Notes: generated by a model not told the origin, from the sequence alone. Counted from the stretch's first letter, positions 6,986 through 16,228 are shown. The stretch is 34,294 nucleotides of DNA from Hyphomicrobiales bacterium (GCA_900472785.1 UCJH01000097.1:1-34294); one strand, 5' to 3'. Numbers and translations are program-made.

Positions 6986-9900
6986 GCGCCACACCAGCCT
7001 TCTATGAGCTTGGAGCCAGAACCAATTTTTCCTTTCTGGAAGGCGCGGGTCCAGCCGAAATCATGGTGGTCACGGCTCAGAAGATCGGTCTGGGCGGCTT
7101 GGGAATAGCGGATCGCAATACGGTGGCCGGCGTGGTGCGCGCCCATGCAAAGGCAAAGTTGGAAAAATATAAATTCCAACCGGGCACGCGGCTGGTCTTT
7201 GCCGACGGCACGCCGGATATCCTGGCCTATCCGCGAAACCGCCGGGGCTGGGCGCATCTGTGCCGGATGCTCAGTGCGGGAAACCTGCGTTCTCAAAAAG
7301 GAACCTGCACGCTGTTTCTGTCCGATCTGCTCGAATGGCAGGACGAACTTCAGCTGATCGTCATGGAAGGCACCGGTCGTCCCGACGCTGAGATGCTGAC
7401 AAGGCTTTTGCAGAAGTTGCAGGATTATACCGGACGCAGGCTCCATCTCGGCATGACGCCGCGATATGACGGTTTCGACCAACATGATTTCGCCTGTCTG
7501 GCTGCCATCGCACGGAAGACGGGAACCCGGCTGATTGCCACGAACGATGTGCTTTATCATGCACCCGAGTTTCGCCCGCTCGCCGATATCGTCACGGCCA
7601 TACGGGAACATGTCACGATCGCAGAAGCCGGCTTGCGGCTGCAAGCCAATGCCGAACGCCACCTGAAAAATCCGGTCGAGATGAGCAGGATCTTTCGGAA
7701 TTACCCCGATGCCATCGCCAACACAGGAAAATTCTTTCGTCGGCTATCTTTCAACCTCGATGAGCTTCAGCACAATTATCCGACGGAAAGCGATGGGGAC
7801 GAGACGCCGGCACAAAGATTGCGGCGGCTGGTCGAGGAAGGAGCGATCCGGCGTTACCCGGATGGCATTCCGGAGAGTGTGAGGACAAAGATCGAATATG
7901 AGCTTGCGCTGATCCATGACAAGCAGTACGAGCCCTATTTCCTGACCGTCCATAAGCTGGTCAACTTTGCCCGGAGCAAGGATATCCTGTGCCAAGGCCG
8001 TGGATCGGCTGCCAATTCCTCGGTTTGCTTTTGCCTTCACGTCACTGAAGTCGATCCCAACAAATTTACGCTGCTGTTCGACCGTTTCCTGTCGCGTGAT
8101 CGCGACGAGCCACCGGACATCGACATTGATTTCGAGCATGCCCGCCGCCAGGAGGTCATCGAGTACATTTACAAGGAATACAGCAAGGAACATGCGGGCC
8201 TTGCCTCCGCTGTCATCAGTTACCGGGCCCGTTCGGCGGGGCGCGAGGTGGCCAAGGTCTTCGGTCTTTCAGAAGATGTACAATCGGCGCTGTCCGGTTC
8301 GATCTGGGGTTGGTGGACCACTTCCTTTTCGCAGGAGCAGGCGAAGGCCGCCGGGCTCGACATGTCGGACCCGACGACATTGCAGGTTTTGAAATATGCC
8401 GGTCTGCTTATGGAGTATCCGCGCCATCTGTCGCAGCATGTCGGTGGTTTCGTCATTACCAAGGACCGCCTCGATGAGGTCGTGCCGATCATGAACACGG
8501 CCAAGGAGGACCGCTACATGATCGAATGGGACAAGGATGATCTCGACACACTGAAGATTCTGAAGATCGACGTTTTGGCGCTTGGCATGCTCACCTGTCT
8601 CGCCAAGGCTTTCAAGCTGCTGGAAAGCCATTATCAAAAGCCGGGAACGCTATCCCAAATCTATGAAACAGAGGAAAGCAAGGTCTATGACATGATCTGT
8701 CGGGCCGATACGCTTGGTGTCTTCCAGATCGAGAGCCGGGCCCAGATGAGCATGCTGCCGCGTCTGCAGCCTCGGAAGTTTTATGATCTCGTCATAGAAG
8801 TTGCGATCGTGCGGCCTGGCCCGATCCAGGGCGACATGGTTCATCCTTATCTGAAGCGGCGTCAAAATCCGCATGCGGTGGATTATCCAAGTCCGGAATT
8901 GAAAGAGGTCCTGCAGCGGACACTCGGCGTGCCGCTGTTTCAGGAGCAGGCGATGCAGATCGCCATCACGGCGGCAGGCTTTTTGCCGGCAGAGGCAGAT
9001 CAGTTGCGCCGGGCCATGGCAACTTTCCGGCGCACCGGGCAGGTGGCGAATTTCGAAGATCGGATGATCAACGGCATGGTCGAGAAAGGCTATGAGCGTG
9101 AATTTGCGCAGCGATGCTTCAACCAGATCAAGGGTTTCGGGGAATATGGTTTCCCCGAAAGCCACGCGGCCTCTTTCGCGTTGCTCGTCTATGCGTCCTG
9201 CTGGTTCAAGACCTATTATCCCGATGTGTTCTGCACGGCGATGCTCAATTCGCAGCCGATGGGGTTTTATCCGCCGGCGCAGTTGGTGCGCGATGCGCGC
9301 GAGCACGGGGTTGGCGTGCTGCCCGTCGACATCAACCATTCCACCTGGGACGCCGCTCTTGAGGATGGCGGTTTCGATCGCGACAGGATCGAACCGCGCC
9401 ACCGGGAAATGCGCGATGTCATCCTGACGAAAAAATCGGTCCGGCTTGGCTTCAATCTCGTGAAGGGCCTCAACGAGAACGACATGATCGAGAAGCTCGT
9501 TGCCCATCGCGGGCAGGGCTACGATTCCGTCCGTGATCTTTGGCTGCGGTCCGGTCTGACGCGCTCGGCCATAGAGAAACTCGCCGATGCCGATGCCTTT
9601 CGTTCGATCGGGCTCGATCGTCGGGCGGCGCTCTGGGCGGTCAAGGCGCTGGATGAAAAGAGTGCCGCCGAAAGGCTGCCGCTGTTCGAGCAGCTCGGGC
9701 ATGCCGATCTTCAGGCCGAGCCGCAGGTCGATCTGCCGGTCATGCCGATGGGCGAGCAGGTGATCAACGATTACCGCTCGCTGACCCTGTCGCTGAAGGC
9801 GCATCCCGTGTCCTTCCTTCGCGACAGTTTTTCAAGGCAAGGCATCATGCCTCACAAGAATCTCGATACGATCCGCAGCGGCCGCATGGTGACGATCGCC

Positions 9901-10317
9901 GGTCTCGTTCTGGTACGGCAGCGTCCGGGTACGGCCAAGGGCGTGATCTTCATGACGCTGGAGGACGAAACCGGCATTGCCAATGCGATCGTCTGGCAGA
10001 AGACCTTCGAGAAATACCGATCCGTGGTCATGGGGTCGCGGCTGGTGAAAATCCGTGGTCGCCTGCAAAGCGAAAGTGGCGTCATCCACGTGGTGGCAAG
10101 CCATATGGAGGACATGACGCCGGCGCTGGGCCTGCTGCGACAGGAGGTGCGAAGCTTCGCAGCCAGTCCGCGCGCCGACGAGGTGCTGCGCTCGACCGCC
10201 GATCATCGACAGAAGCAGGCGAAGACGCCCGCAAAGTCACCGGAGACTGTCCCTCGCCTTGTGGCGGACGTGGAGGATGCCGCAAGCGTGATGCCGAAAG
10301 GGCGGAATTTTCATTGA
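6982..10317 (+). CDS. dnaE2: Error-prone DNA polymerase III alpha subunit DnaE2 (ImuC)
   Basis: DnaE2 is the C-family polymerase that performs mutagenic synthesis past DNA lesions. Its 1111 residues match the family. In order: a PHP domain starting at [17 protein letters not shown], the polymerase core with catalytic aspartates in [12 protein letters not shown] (about 375-386) and in [10 protein letters not shown], fingers and helix-hairpin-helix regions ([18 protein letters not shown]), and a C-terminal OB fold ([18 protein letters not shown]). ATG 6982 overlaps the imuB stop by 4 bp; an in-frame ATG at 6958 lies inside imuB and is less likely. No clear hairpin terminator follows. Expression should follow the upstream LexA box. 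Confidence 0.95.
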   Translation: MSATPAFYELGARTNFSFLEGAGPAEIMVVTAQKIGLGGLGIADRNTVAGVVRAHAKAKLEKYKFQPGTRLVFADGTPDILAYPRNRRGWAHLCRMLSAGNLRSQKGTCTLFLSDLLEWQDELQLIVMEGTGRPDAEMLTRLLQKLQDYTGRRLHLGMTPRYDGFDQHDFACLAAIARKTGTRLIATNDVLYHAPEFRPLADIVTAIREHVTIAEAGLRLQANAERHLKNPVEMSRIFRNYPDAIANTGKFFRRLSFNLDELQHNYPTESDGDETPAQRLRRLVEEGAIRRYPDGIPESVRTKIEYELALIHDKQYEPYFLTVHKLVNFARSKDILCQGRGSAANSSVCFCLHVTEVDPNKFTLLFDRFLSRDRDEPPDIDIDFEHARRQEVIEYIYKEYSKEHAGLASAVISYRARSAGREVAKVFGLSEDVQSALSGSIWGWWTTSFSQEQAKAAGLDMSDPTTLQVLKYAGLLMEYPRHLSQHVGGFVITKDRLDEVVPIMNTAKEDRYMIEWDKDDLDTLKILKIDVLALGMLTCLAKAFKLLESHYQKPGTLSQIYETEESKVYDMICRADTLGVFQIESRAQMSMLPRLQPRKFYDLVIEVAIVRPGPIQGDMVHPYLKRRQNPHAVDYPSPELKEVLQRTLGVPLFQEQAMQIAITAAGFLPAEADQLRRAMATFRRTGQVANFEDRMINGMVEKGYEREFAQRCFNQIKGFGEYGFPESHAASFALLVYASCWFKTYYPDVFCTAMLNSQPMGFYPPAQLVRDAREHGVGVLPVDINHSTWDAALEDGGFDRDRIEPRHREMRDVILTKKSVRLGFNLVKGLNENDMIEKLVAHRGQGYDSVRDLWLRSGLTRSAIEKLADADAFRSIGLDRRAALWAVKALDEKSAAERLPLFEQLGHADLQAEPQVDLPVMPMGEQVINDYRSLTLSLKAHPVSFLRDSFSRQGIMPHKNLDTIRSGRMVTIAGLVLVRQRPGTAKGVIFMTLEDETGIANAIVWQKTFEKYRSVVMGSRLVKIRGRLQSESGVIHVVASHMEDMTPALGLLRQEVRSFAASPRADEVLRSTADHRQKQAKTPAKSPETVPRLVADVEDAASVMPKGRNFH

Positions 10318-10526
10318 TCGGGCTCTGACCTCCAAGCGACGATTCGGGGCTGCGGAGGGGCGCCGTTTTCAGGTGCAATGGCCTGTCGTTTTGCCAGTTA
10401 ACGGGGGTTTCGATGATAGACCGAAAAAAATATTGCGACAAAAAAGCCACCCCGCTCAAAAGAGATTGTCCGGGTGCCGTCACAGTTGGTCATTAAGGCG
10501 ATGAAAATACGATGTTTTCTGTCAAG

Positions 10527-10543
10527 TTTAGAATGACTCCAAA
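10527..10543. promoter_or_regulatory. Candidate Irr box (ICE-like) upstream of bfd
   Basis: TTTAGAA-TGA-CTCCAAA resembles the iron control element TTTAGAA-N3-TTCTAAA bound by Irr in Rhizobiales. The left arm is exact; five of seven right-arm positions keep the palindrome. It lies 31 bp upstream of the -35 element of a bfd-bfr promoter, and iron-storage genes are known Irr targets in related species. Confidence 0.5.
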
Positions 10544-10574
10544 ATTGTGTTCGCAAGTGTTGCGGCATTTTTTC

Positions 10575-10603
10575 TTGACAGTAAATGTCCGCTTTGGCTT
10601 TAT
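10575..10603 (+). promoter_or_regulatory. bfd-bfr promoter
   Basis: TTGACA (10575-10580) and CTTTAT (10598-10603) are separated by 17 bp, a strong sigma70-type match. Transcription would start near 10610, about 33 bp before bfd. Confidence 0.65.
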
Positions 10604-10642
10604 GAAGCAATTCAGTGCTTTGCGTATGACAGGCAAGACAAG

Positions 10643-10954
10643 ATGCTGGTTTGCAGCTGCAATTTCATCAGTGAAAAAGAAATCGAGGATACCATCACTG
10701 GTCTTCTCAATGAGGACTGTTGGCAGCTGATCGTGCCTGCAAAGGTCTATCATGCAATGGAAAAACGCGGCCGTTGCTGCGGCTGTTTTCCCAATGTTGT
10801 CGATATCATCATCCGCACCACCGAGCGATATCACGCCGGTCGCCCCTCGACGGATGGCGATATATTTGATTTCATGACCCGCCTCAAACACTTCCATGAA
10901 GAAAACAGGAGAGCGGACCTTGAAAGGCGACAAAAAAGTCATCGAGCAGCTTAA
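10643..10954 (+). CDS. bfd: Bacterioferritin-associated ferredoxin
   Basis: Bfd carries a [2Fe-2S] cluster and passes electrons to bacterioferritin haem to release stored iron. The 103-residue protein begins [14 protein letters not shown], giving the CxC ligand pair, and [13 protein letters not shown] gives the CxxC pair about 50 residues later. It is longer than the 64-residue E. coli protein because of an extended, charged C-terminal tail ([14 protein letters not shown]). ATG 10643 is chosen because family members begin just before the first cysteine pair. It overlaps the bfr start by 35 bp. Confidence 0.92.
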   Translation: MLVCSCNFISEKEIEDTITGLLNEDCWQLIVPAKVYHAMEKRGRCCGCFPNVVDIIIRTTERYHAGRPSTDGDIFDFMTRLKHFHEENRRADLERRQKSHRAA

Positions 10955-11411
10955 CGAAGCGCTCTATCTCGAACTCGGTGCGGTCAACCAGTACTGGCTC
11001 CACTATCGCCTTCTTGACGATTGGGGTTATTCGCTTCTCGCCAAGAAGGAACGGGCGGAATCGATCGAGGAAATGCAGCACGCCGACAAGATCATCGAGC
11101 GTATCATTTTCCTCGAAGGTCACCCGAACCTGCAGACGGTTGGCCCTTTGCGAATCGGTCAGAACGTCAAGGAAGTCCTGGAAGCCGATCTTGCCGGCGA
11201 ATACGACGCCCGCACGGCCTACAAGAACTCGCGCGACGTCTGTCATGCGGCCGGCGATTACGTCACCATGAAGCTGTTCGAACAGCTGCTCATGGATGAG
11301 GAGGGCCATATCGACTTCCTCGAGACGCAGCTGGATCTCTTGAACAAGATCGGTATTGAAAAATACGGCCAGCTCAACGCGTCGCCGGCAAACGAGGCCG
11401 AAGGCGACTGA
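10920..11411 (+). CDS. bfr: Bacterioferritin
   Basis: Bfr forms a 24-subunit haem-containing cage that oxidises Fe2+ and stores iron. The 163-residue protein has the ferroxidase ligands in [32 protein letters not shown] and [10 protein letters not shown]; the methionine in EEMQHAD fits the position that binds haem. The start is taken as TTG 10920: it gives the usual [13 protein letters not shown] terminus and has AGGAG seven bases upstream. An ATG at 10896 would add eight atypical residues. The start lies inside bfd, suggesting translational coupling. A terminator follows. Confidence 0.95.
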   Translation: MKGDKKVIEQLNEALYLELGAVNQYWLHYRLLDDWGYSLLAKKERAESIEEMQHADKIIERIIFLEGHPNLQTVGPLRIGQNVKEVLEADLAGEYDARTAYKNSRDVCHAAGDYVTMKLFEQLLMDEEGHIDFLETQLDLLNKIGIEKYGQLNASPANEAEGD

Positions 11412-11437
11412 GCCCAAGGATGCATCAAAGAGATAAG

Positions 11438-11465
11438 AACCGCCGGTAACCCCGGCGGTTTTTTT
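11438..11465 (+). terminator. Terminator after bfr
   Basis: AACCGCCGG (11438-11446) pairs with CCGGCGGTT (11452-11460) around a five-base loop, followed by seven T residues. Confidence 0.92.
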
Positions 11466-11598
11466 ATGCCGTCTTGATGCTTGTCCTTCTGCCGCCGAAT
11501 CTTGTTCGTCCGACGTTGCGGCCGGATGCGCACGCGCCCTGCTCTGTCTGTTCCCAAGGAAACAAGAAACGGCGTCTCGTGCCCGCTATACGCTGTGT

Positions 11599-11613
11599 GA
11601 ACAAGAATTGAAC
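11599..11613 (+). promoter_or_regulatory. LexA-type box 1 upstream of the RTX gene
   Basis: GAAC-AAGAATT-GAAC matches the alphaproteobacterial LexA operator exactly. It faces the second box at 11627 in inverted orientation, making a larger palindrome with 17-bp arms (11598-11614 and 11626-11642) around an 11-bp centre. Confidence 0.7.
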
Positions 11614-11626
11614 CCAAATAATGAAG

Positions 11627-11641
11627 GTTCAAAAACGGTTC
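11627..11641 (-). promoter_or_regulatory. LexA-type box 2 upstream of the RTX gene
   Basis: GTTC-AAAAACG-GTTC is the reverse-strand form of GAAC-N7-GAAC. It lies 22 bp upstream of a candidate -35 element. Two exact sites within 43 bp are unlikely by chance. Confidence 0.7.
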
Positions 11642-11663
11642 ATCCGCAAGTTTATTCGGAGTT

Positions 11664-11694
11664 TTTACAATGGCGCATGCATCCGAAATATAGC
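11664..11694 (+). promoter_or_regulatory. Candidate promoter of the RTX gene
   Basis: TTTACA (11664-11669) is followed by ATATAGC (11688-11694), an 18-19 bp spacer. The gene's ATG is about 100 bp downstream. No better pair was seen closer to the gene. Confidence 0.4.
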
Positions 11695-11797
11695 TAAGTA
11701 GAACTTTCAAACAACCAACATATTCAAGGGTTTCAACGCTGCGAAATGAGCGCGGGCGCGGAAAATTCTTGTCTAGATACATTATAGAGGAAAAAAT

Positions 11798-14700
11798 ATG
11801 GCAAATATCATAGGTACTGCCGGCAATGACCTACTGAACGGCAATGATCTCGAGAATGATTTCATCATGGCGCTCGCCGGAAACGACACGGTCAACGGCG
11901 GCATGGGCAGCGATTTCATCCTGGCCGAAGATGGCAACGACACCGTCAACGGCTCGTTTCAGGGCGACAACATTTCCGGCGGGGCCGGCGACGATACGCT
12001 GGCCGGCAATAGCGGCAACGACTTCATCGACGGCGGTGACGGCAAGGACAAGATGAACGGCGGCAGCGGCCAGGACACGATCACCGCCGGCACGCTTTCG
12101 ACCATGTCCGGGGACGTCGCCGACGGCGGCTCCGGCACGGACCGGCTGAGCGTCGATTATTCGGCAAGCACCGCCAAGCTCAACATCGTCATCAAGGACT
12201 GGATCACCCCCCAGACCCTGACCGGCGGCGTGCAGGCGAAGAATGTCGAGGCCTTCCAGATCACCGGCAGCACCTTTGACGACACGGTGACGGGCGGCAA
12301 TTATGCCGATCTCCTGTCCGGCGCGGCCGGCAACGACACGCTCTCGGGTGGCCGCGGTTCCGACCTTCTGATGGGTGGTGACGGCAACGACATCCTGAAG
12401 GGCGGCTACGGCTTCGACTTCATCAATGGCGATGCCGGCAATGACACGATCACCGGCGATGGCGGCTTCGATTTCCTGAACGGTGGCGACGGCAAGGACA
12501 GGATTTTCGGTGGCAATGCCAGCGACTTTATCGATGGCGGAGAAGGCGACGATTATCTCTCGGGCGGCAACGACGCCGATTCCCTTTCCGGGGATACCGG
12601 CATCGATACGCTCGACGGCGGTGCCGGCAATGACACGCTGGATGGCGGCCTCGGCAACGATATCGTCGAAGGCAATGCGGGCGACGACGTCTTCACCTAT
12701 GTCTTCGGCGAGGGCAAGGACACGATCACCGATTCGAGCGGCAGCGACCGCCTGATCATCGAAAAATTCACCGGAAACTTCATCGCCAAGGCAGCGACCG
12801 AGGTGAACACGCTTCTGGGCGGTACCACCTTCAAGGGCATCGAGCACTATACGGTCGAGGCGACCGGTTCCGGCGTCAACAAGATCGTCACGGGCGCAGG
12901 CAATGACGTCGTCGACAGTGCAGCCGGCAATGACACAGTCGATACAGGGGCTGGCAACGACACGATCGATGCGGGCATCGGAACGGACACGGTCCAGGCC
13001 GGCAGCGGCAATGATGAGGTCGAGCTTGGCGATGGCGGCGCGGACAAGGCGGATGGCGGCATCGGAACCGACAGCGTCTCCGTCGATCGTCGATCCCTGA
13101 CGACCAGCCAGACCTTTTCGGCCACAGGCAGTACCGCGACCCTGACGGACGGCACCAGCCTGAAGAATTTCGAGCATATCGAAGTGGAATTCGGTTCCGG
13201 CAACGATGTCGTCAAGTCCGTCGGCTCGGCGTCCAGCGTCAGCTTCTACGGCTATAACGGCAACGATACGCTGATCGGCACCGCCGGCAACGATCTGCTC
13301 GATGGCGGCAACGGCAATGACAATCTGAGCGCCGGCGCCGGCAACGACCGCATCGCGGATAATGGCGGCACGAACACCATCAAGGCCGGCGACGGCAATG
13401 ATCTGGTCTCCGTCGGCGACGGACCTGGCGGCGCAACGAGCCACAACACCGTCGATCTTGGGGCCGGCAATGACAGCTTCTTCCGCACCGCCTCGACGGG
13501 TTCGCTAACGGTCGAGGCCGGCAGCGGAACGGATTTCGTGTCGATCGATTTCAGCAAATATACCAAGGGCATCACCTTCCAGCTGTCTTCCTCCGTCACG
13601 GCGACCAATGCGCCGGTTACGGTCAAGAATGCCGAACGCGTCGGGCTTGTCGGGGGAACCGGCAATGATGTCTTCGCGGGCGGCGGCCTTGACGACGACC
13701 TTCGGGGCGGCGCCGGCAACGACAGCCTGAGCGGCGGCGGCGGCAACGACGTCCTTGCGGGCGACGCAGGCAATGACGCGATCCGCGGCGGAGCGGGCAA
13801 CGATACGATCCTCGGCGATGGATTTGCGCCAGGCACCGGTCGCGACATCATTTTTGCGGAGGACGGCAATGACCTCGTCTATACAGGCATCGGCGACCGG
13901 TCTCATGGCGGGGCCGGCACGGACACCTTAAACCTCGACGTGTCCAACCAGGTCAAGGACATCGCTTTCAGCTTCACGACGGGCTTGGTGAATGTCGATA
14001 CTGTCACGTCATTCAACGCCTTCGAAGTGCTGAACTACAATGGCAGTGCCGGCAAGGATACGGTGACCGGCGGCATCCTGAACGACAGCCTCAACGGCAA
14101 TGCCGGCAATGACACGCTGAAAGGCGGCGCCGGTAACGACACGCTCAGGGACGGTGCCGGCAACGACACGCTTTCCGGCGACGCCGGCAACGATACGCTG
14201 ATCCGTACGGCCTCGACCGGCACGGACAGCTTCGATGGCGGCGCGGGCATCGATACCCTCTCCTTCAGCGACGGCGCGACCTCCGTCGTGCTCGACCTGA
14301 TGAACCAGGGCAAGAACAAGGGGCTGGCGCTGGGTCTGACCGTCAAGAATTTCGAGATCATCAATGGCAGCGCCAGCGATGACGAAATCCGCGGCGATGC
14401 GACCGCCAACATCCTCAACGGCAACGGCGCCGACGACATCCTCGACGGTCGCGACGGCAACGACACGCTGACGGGCGGCGCCGGCGACGACTGGCTGACG
14501 GGCGGCAAGGGGACCGATGCCTTCGTCTTCGATTTCGCCGGTCGTGACGGCGAAGGCGACGTCATCACCGACTTCACGCGCGGACAGGACAAGCTGGTCA
14601 TCGACCGCAGCGACTATGGTATCGCTGCCGGAGATGTTTCGGTCACGCTGGTCGTCGGTGCCGATCCGGTTGCCACCTCCACCAAGGGCAGCTTCCTGTT

Positions 14701-14824
14701 CGAAAGCGACAATGGCCGGCTCTGGTTCGATGCCGATGGCAAGGGCACCGAGGCCGATCTCGAACTCGTCGCCATCCTGCAGAACGTCCAGACGCTCTCG
14801 ACCAACGATTTCAGCTTCATCTGA
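11798..14824 (+). CDS. RTX (hemolysin-type) calcium-binding repeat protein
   Basis: The 1008-residue protein is almost entirely glycine/aspartate-rich RTX nonapeptides (GGxGNDxLx), which fold into calcium-loaded beta-rolls after export by a type I secretion system. Repeats begin at residue 4 (IIGTAGNDLLNG); there is no N-terminal enzyme domain or Sec signal. Blocks of RTX alternate with six modules of about 55 residues that start GGxGTDxLxxD and end near NxExxxxxGxxxxDxVxGG. The C terminus (GDVITDFTRGQDKLVI, last residues NDFSFI) resembles type I secretion signals. AGAGG lies seven bases before the ATG. No transporter genes are adjacent. It could be a bacteriocin, adhesin or surface/biofilm protein; the sequence does not decide. 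Strongly acidic, with base use like its neighbours. Confidence 0.9.
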   Translation: MANIIGTAGNDLLNGNDLENDFIMALAGNDTVNGGMGSDFILAEDGNDTVNGSFQGDNISGGAGDDTLAGNSGNDFIDGGDGKDKMNGGSGQDTITAGTLSTMSGDVADGGSGTDRLSVDYSASTAKLNIVIKDWITPQTLTGGVQAKNVEAFQITGSTFDDTVTGGNYADLLSGAAGNDTLSGGRGSDLLMGGDGNDILKGGYGFDFINGDAGNDTITGDGGFDFLNGGDGKDRIFGGNASDFIDGGEGDDYLSGGNDADSLSGDTGIDTLDGGAGNDTLDGGLGNDIVEGNAGDDVFTYVFGEGKDTITDSSGSDRLIIEKFTGNFIAKAATEVNTLLGGTTFKGIEHYTVEATGSGVNKIVTGAGNDVVDSAAGNDTVDTGAGNDTIDAGIGTDTVQAGSGNDEVELGDGGADKADGGIGTDSVSVDRRSLTTSQTFSATGSTATLTDGTSLKNFEHIEVEFGSGNDVVKSVGSASSVSFYGYNGNDTLIGTAGNDLLDGGNGNDNLSAGAGNDRIADNGGTNTIKAGDGNDLVSVGDGPGGATSHNTVDLGAGNDSFFRTASTGSLTVEAGSGTDFVSIDFSKYTKGITFQLSSSVTATNAPVTVKNAERVGLVGGTGNDVFAGGGLDDDLRGGAGNDSLSGGGGNDVLAGDAGNDAIRGGAGNDTILGDGFAPGTGRDIIFAEDGNDLVYTGIGDRSHGGAGTDTLNLDVSNQVKDIAFSFTTGLVNVDTVTSFNAFEVLNYNGSAGKDTVTGGILNDSLNGNAGNDTLKGGAGNDTLRDGAGNDTLSGDAGNDTLIRTASTGTDSFDGGAGIDTLSFSDGATSVVLDLMNQGKNKGLALGLTVKNFEIINGSASDDEIRGDATANILNGNGADDILDGRDGNDTLTGGAGDDWLTGGKGTDAFVFDFAGRDGEGDVITDFTRGQDKLVIDRSDYGIAAGDVSVTLVVGADPVATSTKGSFLFESDNGRLWFDADGKGTEADLELVAILQNVQTLSTNDFSFI

Positions 14825-14843
14825 GGACTGAAAGGCTAGTCAG

Positions 14844-14876
14844 CGCCCGCTCCGAGAGATCGGGGCGGGCGTTTTT
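14844..14876 (+). terminator. Terminator after the RTX gene
   Basis: A 12-bp stem (14844-14855 with 14860-14871, including G-U pairs) is closed by a GAGA tetraloop and followed by five T residues. Confidence 0.9.
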
Positions 14877-14975
14877 GCGCGTGCTTCCCGATTCCAGGCG
14901 TGACGAGGGAAGTCTGGGTTTCACGCTGTAACCTCCCGCTTGACAGACGAAGCCGGCGCGGCAATTTAGGATTGA

Positions 14976-15509
14976 ATGCATCGGGGGATGACGATTAGGG
15001 CAATTCTTGCGGTTTTTTTGTTTGCCTTGATCGGCGCCGAAGCAGCGGCCGCGGAATTCTTCGAGCACAACGGCTCACTCATGATTGTCGATTACGACAC
15101 CGGCACGATTTCCTATCATGAGGTCAAACCTTCGATACGCAAGGCCGTCTCTGCGGGCGCCATCGTCTTTTCCGGGACGATAGTCAGGGGCAAGTTTGCG
15201 CAGGGAACCGCGTATACGTTCCGGAAAGGATGTCCTGCGGCCGCCTATGACGTATCGGGACGATATGACCCTCAATTGCCGGGCTATATTCTCTCCGGTG
15301 CAGCGCCTCACCGTCCCAAATCGGGTTGCGCCATCATCAGCTATGAAACGGACAATCCTAACGCTCGTCTCGTCTTCGTTGATCGTTCGGCAAAGGATGG
15401 CCAATTTTCCACCCCTTCCGCAACGGTGGAGGATAGCACAGGTGCGGAAGACAAGAACTCTTCCCACAGCGTCGCGCCAAAGCCGCTTGTCCCCGCGGCA
15501 ACGCCGTGA
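14976..15509 (+). CDS. Exported protein of unknown function
   Basis: A 177-residue protein with a signal peptide (MTIRAILAVFLFALIGAEAAAA, cleavage likely after AEAAAA). The mature part is beta-rich (SLMIVDYDTGTISYHEVKP, AGAIVFSGTIVRGKF) and has two cysteines (KGCPAAAYD and KSGCAIIS) that could form a disulfide in the periplasm. A low-complexity Ser/Pro/Ala tail follows. No named domain was recognised. ATG 14976 has AGGA five bases upstream; ATG 14988 has only a GGGGG run directly against it, so the first is preferred. It stands alone between the RTX terminator and the DUF892 gene. Confidence 0.75.
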   Translation: MHRGMTIRAILAVFLFALIGAEAAAAEFFEHNGSLMIVDYDTGTISYHEVKPSIRKAVSAGAIVFSGTIVRGKFAQGTAYTFRKGCPAAAYDVSGRYDPQLPGYILSGAAPHRPKSGCAIISYETDNPNARLVFVDRSAKDGQFSTPSATVEDSTGAEDKNSSHSVAPKPLVPAATP

Positions 15510-15619
15510 TCGCGATTTGAGATCAAGCGGCAGAGCGGCAATCTGTCGTGATGGCAAAGCCGCCTTCCGTTCCGAGACGTACGTTTCGGCTGAGAAAACC
15601 AGACTGCCCGTCCGCAATA

Positions 15620-15644
15620 GGAACGAACAGCGCATTCGAACGTT
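15620..15644 (+). promoter_or_regulatory. EcfG-type general stress promoter
   Basis: GGAAC (15620-15624), 16 bp, then CGTT (15641-15644) matches the alphaproteobacterial EcfG (general stress sigma factor) promoter GGAAC-N16/17-CGTT. Transcription would start near 15651, just ahead of the AAGGAG site of the DUF892 gene. Confidence 0.7.
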
Positions 15645-15672
15645 CTCCGATGCAATCAAAAAGGAGATTTTT

Positions 15673-16143
15673 ATGGAAACGCTGGCCGAATTGTTCGAAC
15701 ACACGCTCAAGGACGTCTATTACGCCGAAAATGCCATTGCCAAGGCCCTGCCGAAAGTATCCAAGGCCGCGAAGAACGCCGAGCTCAAGAAGGCGGTCGA
15801 TCATCACCTTGAGGAAACCAAGGGCCAGATCAAGACGCTCGACAAGGTTTTCAAGACGCTCGGCATCAAACCGGAAGGCGTCAAATGCGACGCCACGGAC
15901 GGCCTGATCAAGGAAGCCGAAGGGCTGATCGAAGAAGGCAAGGGCGTTGCACTGGACGCCGGCCTGCTGGCAGCGTGTCAGGCGGTCGAGCACTACGAGA
16001 TTGCACGCTACGGTTCGTTGCGCGAATGGGCAAAGGTGCTCGGCAACGAAGACGCGCATGTGCTGCTGAGCGAGATCCTCGACCAGGAAAAGGCGGCCAA
16101 CAGCAAACTGACCAACCTTGCCGTGACGGCGATCAACAAATAG
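15673..16143 (+). CDS. DUF892 / YciF-like ferritin-like stress protein
   Basis: A 156-residue four-helix-bundle protein of the YciE/YciF (DUF892) family. It begins METLAELFEHTLKDVYYAENAIAKALPK, the usual start. Carboxylate/histidine pairs in the bundle (ETLAELFEHTLKD, HHLEETKGQ, AVEHYEIARYGSL, EILDQEKAAN) fit a di-metal site. The family is linked to general and osmotic stress; its enzymatic role is not settled. ATG 15673 has a strong AAGGAG site six bases upstream and an EcfG-type promoter ahead of it. Convergent with rppH. Confidence 0.92.
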   Translation: METLAELFEHTLKDVYYAENAIAKALPKVSKAAKNAELKKAVDHHLEETKGQIKTLDKVFKTLGIKPEGVKCDATDGLIKEAEGLIEEGKGVALDAGLLAACQAVEHYEIARYGSLREWAKVLGNEDAHVLLSEILDQEKAANSKLTNLAVTAINK

Positions 16144-16157
16144 GCTTTCGTGCCTTC

Positions 16158-16185
16158 CGGCAGTCCTTGGCGTCAAGGGCTGCCG
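16158..16185. terminator. Hairpin between DUF892 gene and rppH
   Basis: A 12-bp stem (CGGCAGTCCTTG with CAAGGGCTGCCG, loop GCGT) lies between the convergent genes. There is no T run on either side, so it may only protect mRNA ends or terminate weakly. Confidence 0.45.
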
Positions 16186-16228
16186 ACCGATGCTCTCATT
16201 GCCGGTCCGATGACGCTGCTCAAGCCCT

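Larger units (their letters stand above)
10318..10642 (+). other. Gap between dnaE2 and bfd
   Basis: This 325-bp gap has no plausible gene on either strand. Its first 200 bp show nothing I can name and no clear dnaE2 terminator. The last 120 bp carry an iron-box-like palindrome and a promoter, listed separately. Confidence 0.6.
11466..11797 (+). other. Regulatory gap upstream of the RTX gene
   Basis: This 332-bp gap is more AT-rich than its surroundings. It contains two LexA-type boxes, a candidate promoter and a ribosome-binding site, listed separately. An opposite-strand ORF crosses it but extends antisense into bfr and looks spurious. Confidence 0.6.

Noticed and set aside
11258-11782. 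174-codon minus-strand ORF across the RTX upstream region
   Set aside because: It runs antisense into bfr and through the bfr terminator, with no recognisable domain.
11831-13444. 537-codon minus-strand ORF opposite the RTX gene
   Set aside because: It is a product of the regular Gly/Asp codon repeats; its Val/Ala/Ile-rich translation is a known shadow pattern.
11798-14824. Short DNA repeats as a possible CRISPR array
   Set aside because: Repeats are degenerate, 27 bp in codon phase and encode RTX nonapeptides; there are no unique spacers.
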